Below the pieces are notes generated by a model. It was not told where the DNA came from and did no database searches. It saw nothing but the letters and a program-made list of their open reading frames with translations. Made by a program: the position numbers and the translations under genes. From contig CP137684.1 of the NCBI GenBank assembly GCA_037976565.1, forward strand, positions 21,545,814 to 21,609,813: a stretch of DNA of 64,000 nucleotides, in the 5' to 3' direction. This DNA comes from Mesocentrotus franciscanus (Eukaryota > Echinodermata > Echinoidea > Camarodonta > Strongylocentrotidae). Below, in pieces: positions 1-11,316 of the stretch. Position 1 is the first letter of the stretch. Each line of letters opens with the position of its first letter.

Positions 1-848
1 GTATGCACAGGGAGAGTAACTAGTAACGCATTGTGCCATTCTTTAATAGCACTTTCCAAATTTAAATTTCATAGGACAAAGAAAGAAACTACAGTTAACA
101 CTGCCTAACTTGGAGTCGCACAAGTCAAATTTCCCTGTAGTCAAATATTTTTGGGACCAAATTATGCAAAACATACATTTACACTTCCGAAGTCAAATTT
201 TGCATAAGTCAAAGTATTTTTGTTTGCAGGCTCAACAGATTTGACATATTTTATGCAGAGTAACCTTTACCGGTATTTAACCAATCCAACTATTATCAAC
301 AATGGAATACCAATGATGAGTTAATACATTGTGAAGTCAAACATGTAGCGACCACCTGTATAGAAAGACTACCTCTCTTCAAAGGCCACAACTATTGTTT
401 CCCTTGAAACGATGTTTCCCAATATTAAAGGAAATCTTGATATAAAGACCATCCCTTATTGTAACTGTTATATAATGGTTATACTGTGCATATAACCATC
501 TAGATGATTTAGTTGTAACTTGCTTATAATATCAGTCAAATCTATGCACTATATTGCACAGTATACATACTGTACTGTCTATATGGCCTTGTGATTGGAT
601 GAGAGCTCATGTATAATTTTGGTAGCAAAAAGAAACATTGGCGCAAAATATGTTGAATTTAGACTTGGTGTTACATCACATTGTTCTCCTAGTATCCATA
701 GCAATATCACGTAATATTCCATCCATAATTTCCTTGTTAATTTTAGTGTAAATGTATGTATACGAAAGGAATACGACCCAACATTAGGATGTTGTTGGGA
801 TAAATGTCCCAGGCCAGGTACATTAAATATTTTTTGCCTCTTATTTGT
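1..848. other. Non-coding, AT-rich; old element remnant
   Basis: I see no gene in this stretch. Around 345-470 there are phrases such as ACCACCTG and TATAAAGACCA that recur at 11124-11314 and 25676-26040, so a decayed copy of that TA-flanked element probably lies here. Around 115-250 the phrase AGTCAAAT repeats several times. The remainder is plain AT-rich sequence, probably intron of the minus-strand gene or intergenic. Confidence 0.4.
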
Positions 849-1252
849 TTAAAGGTAAAGACCAGTTTTGGAAACGCCCCTCTCTCAAAAAAATGAAATG
901 GAAGCTTTCATTACCAATCATGTGAAAGAATATGTTTTGACTAATACGTGATGATACAAATTTTGCCGGGAAAGTCGGAAACCGCCTACTAATTGATATA
1001 TTTGGTAAATTATTATATCTATTGGGACCAAATAGATATCGCGCACATGGTCGCGTAGTCCCATATACATCTTTCTGTGTACAGTGCTTGTAACTTTACC
1101 AAGACTGGGCCAAATTTCTTATCATTTTGATGATTCCAGAACCTTGCAGTACACACCAATACTTATATGCTAGATGATCAACCTTTTCTGATCGATTCCA
1201 CAACGTTTCTTTCACAATGCAATCGCATGACCAGAACTGGTCTTTATCTTTA
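849..1252. mobile_element. TTAA-flanked miniature element, copy 1 (empty form)
   Basis: The element is bounded by TTAA on both sides (849-852 and 1249-1252) and has inverted ends reading AGGTAAAGACCAGTTTTGG and, from the other end, AGATAAAGACCAGTTCTGG. It is about 400 bp with no coding capacity. The same element lies in opposite orientation at 8312-9322, where it carries a nested insertion, and a truncated copy is at 51937-52135. TTAA target duplications are known for piggyBac and Kolobok transposons. The AG-starting ends are unlike typical piggyBac ends beginning CC, so Kolobok is the better guess, but no transposase is present to decide. Confidence 0.8.
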
Positions 1253-1537
1253 AGGTATTTTTTAAAAAAAGTAAAGCACACATAAAGAATTCTACATACT
1301 ATTATGCACTATATAATTGAGCACTTTCCATTATTATTATTTTTACACATTAGCTTTGAGAAGGGTTGAGTAAGTGAGTGGGCAACCAATGAAGAAGGGT
1401 GAGCATAAAGATAAAGAGGGAAGCCTTTCCTGATTAGATTAACACAGGATATGAGGCAGGATAGAGGTCATAAGACAAGGACAAATCTAAAAACTGATAC
1501 ACTAATAATAGCCTCTTCAAATTAGGGGAAATTACAG
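1253..1537. other. Non-coding, nothing recognised
   Basis: AT-rich sequence between two repeats, with no splice-flanked open frame, tRNA or structured repeat that I can see. Confidence 0.4.
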
Positions 1538-1925
1538 GTTTATTGCCATTTGGTCTACTATCAGTTGTTATATCCCAATTGGTCTAATAATCATTTGGTC
1601 TAATGCCCATTTTGTCTTCTATCCATATGGTCTCATAATCATTTATCCATAAAAAAAATAATAATCATCAAATAATTATTAGACCTTATGGGCTTTAGAC
1701 AAACTGAAAATTAGATCAACTGGAAATTAGACTAAATGAACAGTAGACCAAATGAGTAGTAGATTAATTGGAGATTAGGTAAAAATGAAAATTGGACCAA
1801 ATGACTATTAGCCTAAATGGTCATTAGACCAAATGATAAGTAGACGGAATGATTATTGGACAATGTGGATAGTAGTTGAACTGGTTGTGGATCAAACGGC
1901 AATAAACCGGATCAAACAGCAATAA
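1538..1925. mobile_element. Degenerate GGTCTA-unit inverted-repeat element, copy A
   Basis: The left end reads GGTTTATTGCCATTTGGTCTA and its complement recurs at the right end (GGCAATAAACC near 1895-1910). The interior is almost wholly composed of imperfect units of roughly 18-22 bp around GGTCTAATAATCATTT or its complement ATTAGACCAAATG, with the sense switching near the middle, so the element can fold on itself. Related copies are at 4590-4885 and 17174-18492. No open frame exists. The superfamily is unknown to me. Confidence 0.7.
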
Positions 1926-2102
1926 ACCAGATATGAGACAGGATAGAAGTCATCAGACATGGTCAAATCCAAAGACAGATCTATGTACACTAATAATAGC
2001 CACTTCAAATTAAATTAGGGGAAATTACACTGTACTGTATAGCACGTACATATAAACATTGTCCAAAGAAACAAGATTTGAAGAGGTCATTTGACAAATG
2101 TG

Positions 2103-2290
2103 GAGGTGCCGTGGTCAAGTGGCTAAGTCTCTGGACTATGGAGCACAAGGTACAGGGTTTGAATCCCTAGCATGGCACTCGTGTCCTTTGGCAAGACATT
2201 AATCTACATTTGCCACTCTCCACCCAGGTGAGGTAAATGGGTAAGTGGTAACTTGGTAAGAATTATTTCCTTGAAATGCTATAATAAAAT
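2103..2290 (+). mobile_element. tRNA-derived SINE, 3'-truncated
   Basis: A tRNA-like head carries an A box (TGGTCAAGTGG, 2112-2122) and a B box (GGTTTGAATCC, 2157-2167) at tRNA spacing. It is followed by the body shared with copies at 19209-19750, 46648-46770 and 47650-47935 (phrases TTTGGCAAGACATTAATCTA and CTCCACCCAGGTGA). The terminal GCGCTATATA-like tail is missing, so this copy is incomplete. Confidence 0.8.
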
Positions 2291-2895
2291 GCTACAACAA
2301 GGAAACAGATAGTAAAAAAAGAAGAAAAACAAAAACAATACTAGGGACTGCAAAATGAAAGAAGGATAACCAAACATGGTATTGAAGAATTAATGAGCAA
2401 TTAGGAGAGGCAGGGCAATCAATAAACAAGCTGAAAAACAATGCTTAATGAGTATGAAATGTTTTTAAAAATGAGGTTCAAACAAACAAATACTGTCTCT
2501 CTATATAGAACAAAAATATCATGAATTTCTGTTTTTCTCCTAAGCACCTTCTCCCTAAGGGCACTACTCAATATATTATGGATATAGTATATCATTATAG
2601 GTCTTCTAAAAAAAAAAAAAGACCCTCCTATTTCATACATTTTGAATTAAATTACATTTAAGTCATTTTGTGTGTTGGAACAAATGGGGGAGTTGTCCAG
2701 CCCCAAATCAGAGTGATATGACCGATTTAGCCAATTTGCAGCCCCCATTCGTATATTGGTTACAACTCTCAATGTTTGTCTGATTTCATTCAAGCTTTCT
2801 CCATTCTGCTTCTCTGATTTGTCTGCTTTCTTTTTGAGTAGTATTAAAGCTTGGATTTCCCTTTAAAGTGACATTACAATGGCCACCAGTAGGTA
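2291..2895. other. Non-coding, probably intronic
   Basis: No gene is visible. There are short A-runs, and near 2870 a TTCCCTTTAAAG phrase reminiscent of the TTAA-family ends seen elsewhere, too short to call as an element. Confidence 0.35.
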
Positions 2896-3132
2896 CACTT
2901 AACAACTAAATTATTCATACCCCTTGTAAATTTGATATATTTTGTGTTTTAGTAACTCAAGAATGGAAGATGGACTGGTTGAATTAGGGCCTTTGTTGAA
3001 TACTTCTAGATGTAAGGTTTAATATGTCAAATTCTCAAGAAACACTAATCAGGAAAAATCATTTTTTTCATATACCGGTACTTAAAAAATAAAAAAGCTT
3101 GGTAAGGGTATGAATAATTTAGTTGTTAAGTG
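2896..3132. mobile_element. TA-flanked miniature element, copy 1
   Basis: The terminal inverted repeats read CACTTAACAACTAAATTATT from the left and the matching complement ending GTTAAGTG on the right, each bordered by TA (2894-2895 and 3133-3134). The element is 237 bp and non-coding. A second copy in reverse orientation lies at 35937-36165, with the same TA borders and the same interior landmarks (GGACTGGTTGAATTAGGGCC). A TA duplication fits Tc1/mariner-like and several other superfamilies. Confidence 0.8.
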
Positions 3133-3305
3133 TATATTGCCTTACAGCTGACTAACTAAAGTGAATACTTAGATGTGATCTGAATGTGATCTGAACACTG
3201 ACATAATTCAAGTAGTGAATTCAATATGGTCCCAGATCTGCAAGAAGTTTCGAACTACAACACTACTACTGGCAAATATTCAAATGCTTAGCATTATAGA
3301 CTCAC

Positions 3306-3388
3306 CCTACTCCGCTGGGCCTGGAACTTTGTGGAGGCTCGAAGGAGTTCTCGGGTAAAGAATTCATCCTGATCTTCAGCGCCTTGCC
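3306..3388 (-). CDS. Internal coding exon of unrecognised minus-strand gene
   Basis: On the minus strand a T-rich tract ending in TATACAG is followed by 83 nt and then a strong GTGAGT donor. Only one frame is open throughout; it takes two bases to complete a codon and then 27 codons, beginning QGAEDQDEFF and ending STKFQAQRSR, and it closes exactly on a codon boundary. The entry phase accepts the G left over from the exons at 36297-36401 and 12664-12736, making a GGG glycine codon in both cases. The residues are charged and hydrophilic with no membrane segment. I do not recognise the family. No later exon is seen between here and position 1, so the gene must continue off the left edge or end in a part I cannot read. 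Confidence 0.65.
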
Positions 3389-4589
3389 CTGTATAGCAAC
3401 AAATAAAAATATGATAAATACCAAACATTTAGGAAAGCTATCAAAACTCATAACTCATGCACATGTGCAATATTTCTTTTTTGATCTCCACAATTACATG
3501 AGATTTCTTTTAAAGTATATAACAATCACCTAATGAAATAAAAACCAAGCTCTAAAAAACTTTTCCTGCACACAGAACCTAAGCGGACTTGGATTCCTTG
3601 CGAGCCCTATTTTAAGAAAGTGCGTATGTGTGCGTTGAGTAGTCTACTCACAAGTGGCTTTATGTTAACTGGAGAGGTATTTTAACTTGCAAAATCTCTT
3701 TACAGAAGTTTTCATTCAGTAGTACGATGTGGAACTACTATCGAACAAAACAAATTATTCCTTTGATGATTGGTACACTTCATTTCTTGACTTTTTTTTT
3801 TGGGGGGGAGGGGGTCATGCATTTTATTTCAAAAATGCTGCTTTAAATCTATCAAGGCATGAATGTAAGTTATCAATCAATCAAGAAATCATTCTTTGTT
3901 AACTGTTAGTTTCTCTCATGAATAAGCAGTGAACCAAGCACATACAATTACACCTATTTTATTACTCTCTCTCTCTCTCTCCTCCTTATTCCCCTTCCTT
4001 TCCCCTTCCACCCCTCCTCTCTCCTCCTTACTCCCCCTCCCTTTCCCTCTTTCCATCCCCTTTCTCTTGCTCTCTCTCTTTCATACATCAAGCATACACG
4101 CACAGTCTATTGTCTGATGAATAAACCTAGAAAAGCCTTTCAATTTCTCTAAATATTTGTTTCTCAACCACTCCCTCTCTCCATAACTCAGCCGCCTTCC
4201 GCCTTCCGTTCTCCTTCTTTCAATTGATCTAATTATCTCCCTCGGGTATGAACCATCTCAAAGCTTTGTAAGATGGTAATGTAATTACATGTATGTCAAT
4301 TATCCTAGCAATAGTGCAAGACTGCATGCAAGGTTAAGGCTTGTTCACATACATGTAACGCTGCCGTTTATACTCCCACGCTTTTCCGTGGCACTATAAA
4401 ATGAGTCATTTTAAATGAGGGATGAAAAAATGTAGCTCCGTGCATCAAAAGTCGTACACGTACTAGTTCACTAATCTGTCGTAATCTATGTGTTCTGAAA
4501 TACCAAGATATGAAGCACAGTATGCTTATCCCCCCCCCCCCTCCTCCCTCCTCCCTCTCTCTCTGACAGGGGTAAACCTTTGTAGCTAC
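3389..4589. other. Intronic sequence with pyrimidine-rich tract
   Basis: No coding signal. A CT-rich, low-complexity stretch occupies roughly 3965-4085. The open frames it creates on either strand are runs of Leu, Ser and Pro and are not genes. A short C-run and a CTCC-rich patch lie near 4530-4565. Confidence 0.45.
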
Positions 4590-4885
4590 TGTAATTACGG
4601 GTCTAATAATCATTTAATCATAAATAATAATCATTATCAAATGGTTATTAGACCATATGGATAGTAGACGAAATGGGGATTAGACAAACAACTAATTAGA
4701 CTAACTGGTTGTAAGACTAAATGTACAATACACCAAATGGGTAGACTAATTGGATATTAGACCAAATGATAAGACCAAATGATCATTAGACCGTGTGGGT
4801 ATCAGACAGGCTGGGTGTAGACCATATGGGAATAGACTAATTGGGTAGTAGATAAACTGGTTGTAGACCAAATGGCAATTCACCT
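4590..4885. mobile_element. Degenerate GGTCTA-unit element, copy B, partial
   Basis: This has the same internal vocabulary as 1538-1925: GGTCTAATAATCATTTAATC at the left followed by many ATTAGACCAAATG-like units, ending GTAGACCAAATGGCAATTCA. The long left arm is missing, so it is about three quarters of an element. AATTACG phrases at both borders may be remnants of target sequence. Confidence 0.65.
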
Positions 4886-5109
4886 AATTACGATGGTATA
4901 TATATATGTTAATAAGCCTTTAGAGTAGATCTTTATGGCTTCACCCTTAACCAGATCACAATTAGTTAATGACATCGGCAGGCTCAGTAACATTACATGT
5001 ACAATATGTAAAGCTGTAGGCTTCGTACCATGACCTACATATGTACAAGTATGTAAACAAGTATTTAAGTATATCATCTGTTAGGAGCCAGGAGGGAATT
5101 ATCTCTCTT

Positions 5110-5463
5110 TTAAAGCCCCTCTAAAGTGTTAGGAGCCTCAAAAATCTGATGGCAAAATTTCACTTAAATTGCATCCTAATGTGAGAGAGGATGTCATTTA
5201 AGAGACACTTCTGCAAAGATTTCCCCCCAAAAAATGTGTTTGAAGACAAAATATTGATAAAAGAGTACATAATGTGGGTTTTCAGTTCTACGCAGAAAAC
5301 CTATACATGTATTCTTTCATCAATACTCGACTTCAAACACATTTGTTTTGAAAATCCTTGCAGAGATGAGTTTTAAATGACATCCTCTTTCACATTATGA
5401 TACAATTTAAGTGAAATTTTGCCATCAGATTTTTGGGGCCCCAACACTTTAGAGGGGCTTTAA
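5110..5463. mobile_element. Near-perfect 346-bp palindrome flanked by TTAA
   Basis: Starting from TTAA (5110-5113), the sequence AGCCCCTCTAAAGTGTT and about 168 nt inward are repeated in inverted orientation to the second TTAA (5460-5463). The arms pair almost base for base, leaving a loop of about 11 nt near 5282-5292. Open frames here are shadows of the hairpin. The structure is a foldback miniature element in which two arms meet almost without spacer. Confidence 0.8.
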
Positions 5464-6300
5464 AGTATATGAGTTAACACACATTAAATAGATGATATTC
5501 ACTGTACATATGGTTCGATGGCACATGTTCTGGCAACCATTCCTCTGCAGTCAATTTATAACACTAAACAAAGAGCCTTTTCCTATACTCAAAACATAGT
5601 ATAAATAGCTTGTTATTGAGGTCCTCAAAAAAGAAAAGAAAAAATTATTATGAAACAATATGTCTTTTATGTATATTTTTTATCTGTATTGTATCTGCAT
5701 GTGAAATGTTAAACCAATAAACTCAACTTAAGTACATGTTTTCATTAAGTAAAATAAAATTATAAAAATACAGCTTTGAGAAATACAGCTACAGTGAAGG
5801 GTAAGTCAAGTCCGAAAGTGGGGCGACATTTTACCGTTTATAAAAATTGATAATAATCGTTACTTTAAATGTTTTCAAGCAGGAAATTTTGATAAACTTA
5901 ATTGATCTAACCTTCTCTTATGCAATGATGTAAATTAAATCAAGTATTTAAAATCAATGAATTTCTACTTTAACCATAAACCCATTTCATAGATGAACAT
6001 AATATATCACTTTACAGTTAGCCCCAGCCAACGCCATTCTGGCTCCAAGCAAATGATATAGAGTCTACAGCGCATGCATTGTTAACAATGAAGAAGACCT
6101 ACAAGTACCAATCAGTTAAAAAGGAAAGATTCTCCCTACTAGAAGATATCAAATACAAATGATTCAATACGGGGGAAAACAAAAGTAAGAAAATAAGGAT
6201 ACCTGTCTATAAGAGGATAGCTAACCATAAATAGATCCAAGATTAAGATGAAAACATGCATTCATGATGCTCAAGATTGTCAAATGCATTAATTAGCTGG
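5464..6300. other. Non-coding, nothing recognised
   Basis: AT-rich sequence without an exon-like open frame. The phrase CATTCTGGCTCCAAGC at about 6038-6054 recurs with small changes near 27242 and 46073 and may be part of a dispersed old repeat. Confidence 0.35.
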
Positions 6301-6862
6301 TTAAAGGGCAAGTCCACACTGCTATTAATTTGCTTTTAATAAAAAAAAATTAAAAAAGAAAATGAGAGAAAATATATCAGTGAGATTTGGAAGAAATTCT
6401 GAAAAACAAAAGAAACTTATGAATTAAAAAAAAAATGGAATCAATCAAATGGAATTTGTTTAACTTTTCAATGTTCCTTTTAGGCACATCTCCCATTTGC
6501 TCTGTACCAAATAATTCATAAACATCTATTTTTTTCTAAAGAAAATAGTTACTACCGGTAGTACAAGCAATTAGACATATCCATTGCACATGTTTTTATG
6601 CAACCCTTTTTAATATGTAATGGAGTCATCCCTTTATCGAACACAAAGAAAACATGAATTATAAAAAATTCAGTACAAAGAAAACAGGAAAGGTACCCGA
6701 CATTCACCATACGTCACTGCCTTTAATCATAATTCATAAATTGATAACTTTCTTATTTTCATCTCATTTTTTTCAAAATGTCACTGATCTGTTTCTTTCT
6801 TCTTCTAACCCCACCCCCACCCCTTTGAAAGCAACTTAATATCAGGATGAACTTCACATTAA
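6301..6862. mobile_element. TTAA-flanked AGGGGAAGTCC-type element, full length
   Basis: The left TTAA (6301-6304) is followed by AGGGCAAGTCCACACTG, and the right end reads, in complement, TGTGAAGTTCATCCTGATAT before the TTAA at 6859-6862. The interior carries the family landmarks TTTGCTCTGTACC and AGAGAAA. The element is about 554 bp and non-coding. Its right TTAA is also the left TTAA of the next element. The same family occurs at 30190-30444, 31411-31964 and 53164-53483. Confidence 0.7.
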
Positions 6863-7086
6863 AGGGGAAGTTCATCCTGATAATTAGCTGGTATTAATGA
6901 ATGCAGAAAAACATGATAAAAACAAATATGTGAAAGTTTGAACAATATCCAATTAAAAGAAGGAAGTCATATTCTTATATTTCTTACTTTTAATTGGATT
7001 TTGCTCAAACTTTCACTGACCTGTTCCTCTCATTTTTTCTGCTTCTATTCAAACCAACTTAATATCAGGGTGGACTTCCCCTTTAA
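6859..7086. mobile_element. TTAA-flanked AGGGGAAGTCC-type element, internally deleted
   Basis: Between TTAA at 6859-6862 and TTAA at 7083-7086 lie 220 bp with inverted ends AGGGGAAGTTCATCCTGAT and, on the complement, AGGGGAAGTCCACCCTGATA. Arms containing CAAACTTTCACTGACCTG and its complement pair with little spacer. Compared with the 546-bp copy at 31415-31960, the middle is missing. It abuts the previous element at a shared TTAA. Confidence 0.8.
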
Positions 7087-8311
7087 ATGGCAAGCTTGAT
7101 GGGATTTTTCATAATTTTCCAAAGTATTTTTTACACGACCGTCGACAGCGCTTGGTATTGGCACGTAACCATCGATTCTGAATCTCCTTCTGCTGGCCCA
7201 TTCTCAACACAGAGGGCTCACTTCAAATCTCTGCAGGTGACAATATTGAGGACAATCAAATCTCAATGTAAGATGCTATGGGAAGAAAACTGAGATGAAA
7301 GAAGTTTTTTTTTTAAATGCAGTGATGTAAATGTTGTTCATACATGATGTCCATTAGTACCATTACAATGTACATATATATTAAAGTGCAATAACATAAT
7401 TATTTTTTGGTTTACAGCTCTTCTTTAATTTGCTCTATAGAACAAGTGAGATTCATTTGCAATTAATTTCATGTATTTTTTTTTATACCAGAGCTCTCAT
7501 TTTGGATTTTTCAAACCTATTTTGCTCTTTGCTCCCATGTCTTAATATTTTCTGGCACATTTACTTGAAGTTCATGACTTGTTAACAAAACATAACACTT
7601 TAAGGTTGAAAGGAAGACAATTTTACATTTGTATTAAAGATACTATGTCCCTTTTGCAGCCAACATCAAATTCTGTAGAACTTTGCAGGAATTATGAATA
7701 TGTCATGTATGTCCTATCTGTGAAATTTAAACGTTAGCAGTGTCCTAATATTCAAATTATGCAAGGAAACCCGTTTACTTGCTAGACTTCACTGTCAGAC
7801 ACTATTGAGTGACTGACTGGCTTTTTCATCTTTGGTAATAACATACATAAAATGAGCTGTAAAGGGTACATGAGCATTTGTCTACATCAATAACCCACTT
7901 CTTGTAATGGCCAAAATTAAACTGATTGAATCTTTGCGCAGCATAAAACGTACGACCATTCGGTACAATGGTCTGAAAAATCAGACTATTACTTACTGGC
8001 TCTATAGCTCCTAAGTCGATTCGACAACTAATAGTCGTTATTTTCCCACTTAAAGACATTTTCAAGCCCCCCTTTTTTTAGGGAAGTTCTAAATTAGTAT
8101 TGTCTTTCAAATGCCGTTGGAATTTAACCTTTTCATTTTTTTGGCCTGCAAATGGGACATAGTACCTTTAAGACATGAATGGAAATATATGAGGAAAATG
8201 AGCGGAGTATACATGGATATGGTACACCTCGACAAACAATGCGAATCATAATATGAAACAGCCCATCATTAAGCTACATGATGGGCAGGGTACATACCAT
8301 TATAATACACT
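7087..8311. other. Non-coding, nothing firmly recognised
   Basis: No reliable gene. A slightly GC-richer patch at about 7158-7228 has a weak acceptor-like and donor-like border on the plus strand; I treat it as rejected. The rest is AT-rich. Confidence 0.35.
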
Positions 8312-9322
8312 TTAAAGATAAAGACCAGTTCTGGTCATGCGATTGCATTGTGAAAGAAACGTTGTGGAATCGATCAGAAGAGGTTGATCATCTAGCATAT
8401 AAGTATTGGTGTGTACTGCAAGGTTCTGGAATCATCAAAATGATAAGAAATTTGGCCCAGTCTTGGTAAAATTACAAGCACTGTACACAGTAGGGCTGTG
8501 CATAACCGTGTAATGAGGTACTCGAGTACACTCCCAGCCTTGCCCGCGAATACTCGAATACTCGAATACTCGGACGCCATGTTTTTTTTTGAATTTTTTT
8601 GAATTTTTTGAATTTTTTGATTTTTTTGAATTTTTTGAATTTTTCATTTTTCATTTGTTTTTGTTTTTTTGCCAACACCATACTACGAACAGTACGAAGG
8701 TTCGTCTCTGAAAACCCCGCGATTTTACTTCAAGTTGCTGTTGAAAGCGCCTATTTGTGCTTTTGAATTTTTGACAAATAATTGAAACAATGTTATTTTT
8801 AAAACTAAAGATGACAGGCATATATTCCTCCCAAGTCCAAACAGAAATCCGGAGATTTGGTCCCAGTTTCTGAGTGGTGAGTTGACAGTGACACCCTGTG
8901 TATGATTGAGCTGGAAAACATTTTTACCCCTGCCGGTGCTCTTCTGGCACGGGTGACCGTCGGCCTGGACAGTGCCAGGTGATCGGGAAAAAAAAAAAAA
9001 AAAAAATGGCGGCCGAGTATTCGAGTACGAGAAATCGTACTCGAGTAGCTGTCAACAGTGCGAGTATTCGAGTATTCGACTACTCGTCGCAGCCTTAGTA
9101 CACAGAAAGATGTATATGGGACTACGCGACCACGTGCGCGATATCTATTTGGTCCCAATAGATATAATAATTTACCAAATATATCAATTAGTAGGCGGTT
9201 TCCCGGCAAAATTTGTATCATCACGTATTAGTCAAAACATATTCTTTCACATGATTGGTAATGAGAGCTTCCATTTCATTTTTTGAGAGAGGGGCGTTTT
9301 CAAAACTGGCCTTTACCTTTAA
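8312..9322. mobile_element. TTAA-flanked miniature element, copy 2, split by a hAT-like insertion
   Basis: This is the same element as 849-1252 in the opposite orientation, with TTAA borders at 8312-8315 and 9319-9322 and ends AGATAAAGACCAGTTCTGG and AGGTAAAGGCCAGTTTTG. Its two halves (8312-8490 and 9098-9322) are separated by a 607-bp element. Removing that element plus one duplicated 8-mer leaves about 396 bp, close to the 404 bp of the uninterrupted copy. Confidence 0.85.
8491..9097. mobile_element. Non-autonomous hAT-like element with exact 8-bp TSD
   Basis: The ends read TAGGGCTGTGC on the left and, in complement, TAAGGCTGCGAC on the right, each flanked by the identical 8-mer GTACACAG (8483-8490 and 9098-9105). 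An 8-bp duplication with TAGGG-like ends is the signature of hAT elements. Inside, near both ends, are repeats of CGAATACTCG and its complement, then a long run of GAATTTTTT units (about 8581-8645). No transposase frame exists; the open frames are simple-sequence translations. Confidence 0.85.
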
Positions 9323-9462
9323 TCAAATCAGTTGGTAATTATTTTCAAAGAAATTAGGATAAAACACTTTCTTTTGTCTGGTGTTTTTATTTCATATAAG
9401 GTACTGTATAATCTGGTGAAAGATAATGTAGGGTAATGAATGAAATATCATGCTATAATCTA

Positions 9463-9546
9463 CAGTGGAACCTCATTATAAAGAGCTCTGATATAACAAG
9501 GTAATTCCCATGGTCCCAAGGACCTCGTTATAAAGAGGTTCCACCG
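9463..9546. mobile_element. 84-bp TA-flanked hairpin element
   Basis: The ends CAGTGGAACCTCATTATAAA and, in complement, CGGTGGAACCTCTTTATAAC lie between TA dinucleotides (9461-9462 and 9547-9548). CAGTGGAACC-like termini are common in Tc1/mariner/pogo-type elements. It is almost all inverted repeat. Confidence 0.7.
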
Positions 9547-9973
9547 TACACTGTATATGACTAACACTACTTTAGAATTGGGCTTGTTCCATTCCATAAT
9601 CAGAACAATTATAATCCTTGCCGTTCATGGTTGTGCATGATAATACATGATCAAATATTTAGACATGGAAAATGTGTGAGACTTGTTGCAAAAACAGCTG
9701 CACCCTAATTAATCATTTTGAGGCAATTTTGCATGCAGTGTATTAAAGTGAATGTCTATAATGAAATGCTGTATGAATAGAAAACAGTTTGGGCATTGTC
9801 ACCTATTACACATTTATGAGGATTCCAGAGACTGATCTAAACATTGTTTACCATACATGTATATGTTTAAGTTTACCATATTATCGAAATATTACATAAC
9901 TTAATGGCTCAATTAATACCTACTCCTCCCCCCCCCCAAAGTTTCTTTTTTAATCTATTTATCACAAAATTGT

Positions 9974-10269
9974 CGCCTGGCTGGCAGAAGGGCGTTAGCT
10001 CGAATTTCAGGTAAAAAATGAAGCGCTATTTAAAGCAGAAGGGCGTTAGCACTAAATCGCCTCAAACTTTTATAAAACTAACTTATTTCTGAAAAAAAAA
10101 TTGTGGCCGTGTTCTACTAAAACATTTCTATTTATAGTCTTTTAAGTTTTAAACCAATTTTCGTAACGGAAAGCAGTTTGAATATAAAACAAATCTTTAA
10201 ATGCGAATAATTCGAAAAGCAGTTTTCAAGTGGCTCGCGCGCTAACGCCCTTCTGCCAGCCGGGCAACG
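9974..10269. mobile_element. Inverted-repeat element with GGCAGAAGGGCGTTAGC ends
   Basis: The left end contains GGCTGGCAGAAGGGCGTTAGC and the right end has the exact complement, with CG at each outer edge. A second internal copy of GCAGAAGGGCGTTAGC lies at about 10037-10052. The element is around 296 bp and non-coding. No clear target duplication is visible; the flanks contain AAAATTGT on the left and ACAATTTT on the right. Confidence 0.65.
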
Positions 10270-11121
10270 AAATGTCCACAATTTTTACAGCCCCTTAGTA
10301 CTGTATATCATCCAACAATTTCTATTATTTTTTGCAGCTTTTCCTTATAACAATGATAATAAACAATAATATGTTTTGTTTATGCAGGGTAACCTCATCA
10401 GTATTAATACCGTTCTCTCTGAGGCCTGCAATCATATCATTACTCCGGTTTCCTTGTATAAAAATGTCTCACAGTTTGTCTCAAACTTAACATTCCTACT
10501 TCAGAAAAACCCTGTATCCTGAATGTACGAAAAAGAGATTAAAAGTGACCTATATCATAGAAAGGAATACCTAAACATACAGTCCACATGTACTTACATA
10601 CACTTATCAAGATCAAAGAGCACTTGTTGCTATATAGTATTCACATGATCTATCACAAACAATATCCAATCTCTGCAACTAAATAAATCCTCATTGAAAG
10701 TGGTATACTTGTGTGGAAATATTGCTCACAATCTGCTGGTCACAGCGCAAAACACACAAACTTACATGGACTACAACTTCCATCGACAACACAGCACATA
10801 CAATGTACAGTACAAATATCCAACATTGACTGAAAACCGCCACGTATAGCAATTTCATAATATCTGCATAAAGTTAGAATCTATCCTAAAAATCACCCCT
10901 TGCAATATGACCTAAGTGGGTACTTCCAGCCATTGCGGTATAAACAAACTTGTTTCTTTCTGGTGAATCGTACAGTCATACAGTCCAACTTGGCTTAGAG
11001 AGGCTCAAGCGCTTTTAATCACATCCTGTGAAATCCAGCCTTAATTTTAGATGACACGTCAGTCACTTGAAACATTGATTTATATTAAAGGGGGTCCAAT
11101 CACATTAAAAATGTATCATTA
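10270..11121. other. Non-coding, nothing firmly recognised
   Basis: A block at about 10386-10442 (GGTAACCTCATCAGTATTAA and following) recurs in reverse orientation at 34490-34540, so it is a dispersed repeat of unknown type. No exon-like frame is seen. Confidence 0.4.
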
Positions 11122-11123
11122 TA

Positions 11124-11314
11124 CAGTGAAACCTGCTTTAAAGTTCACTTGAATAGAAAGGCCACCTGTCTATGAAGACCCCATTTTCTGTTTTTCCATA
11201 AATAGTGTTTGTCATTAAAACGTGTATTACAGGAACCTGAACATAAAGACCACCTCCCTATAAAGATCGCATTTCTTGTCTCCCTTGAGAGGTCTTTATA
11301 AACAGGGTTCGCTG
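11124..11314. mobile_element. TA-flanked element, TATAAAGACCACC family
   Basis: The ends CAGTGAAACCTGCTTTAAAG and, in complement, CAGCGAACCCTGTTTATAAA lie between TA at 11122-11123 and TA at 11315-11316. The element is 191 bp with internal phrases AAAGACCACC. Related copies are at 25676-26040 and, decayed, at 345-470. The ends and TA target fit a mariner/pogo-type origin. Confidence 0.7.
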
Positions 11315-11316
11315 TA

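Noticed and set aside
7158..7228. Possible plus-strand exon ending CTCTGCAG before GTGACA
   Set aside because: Weak acceptor, no partner exons on this strand, no recognisable peptide motif.
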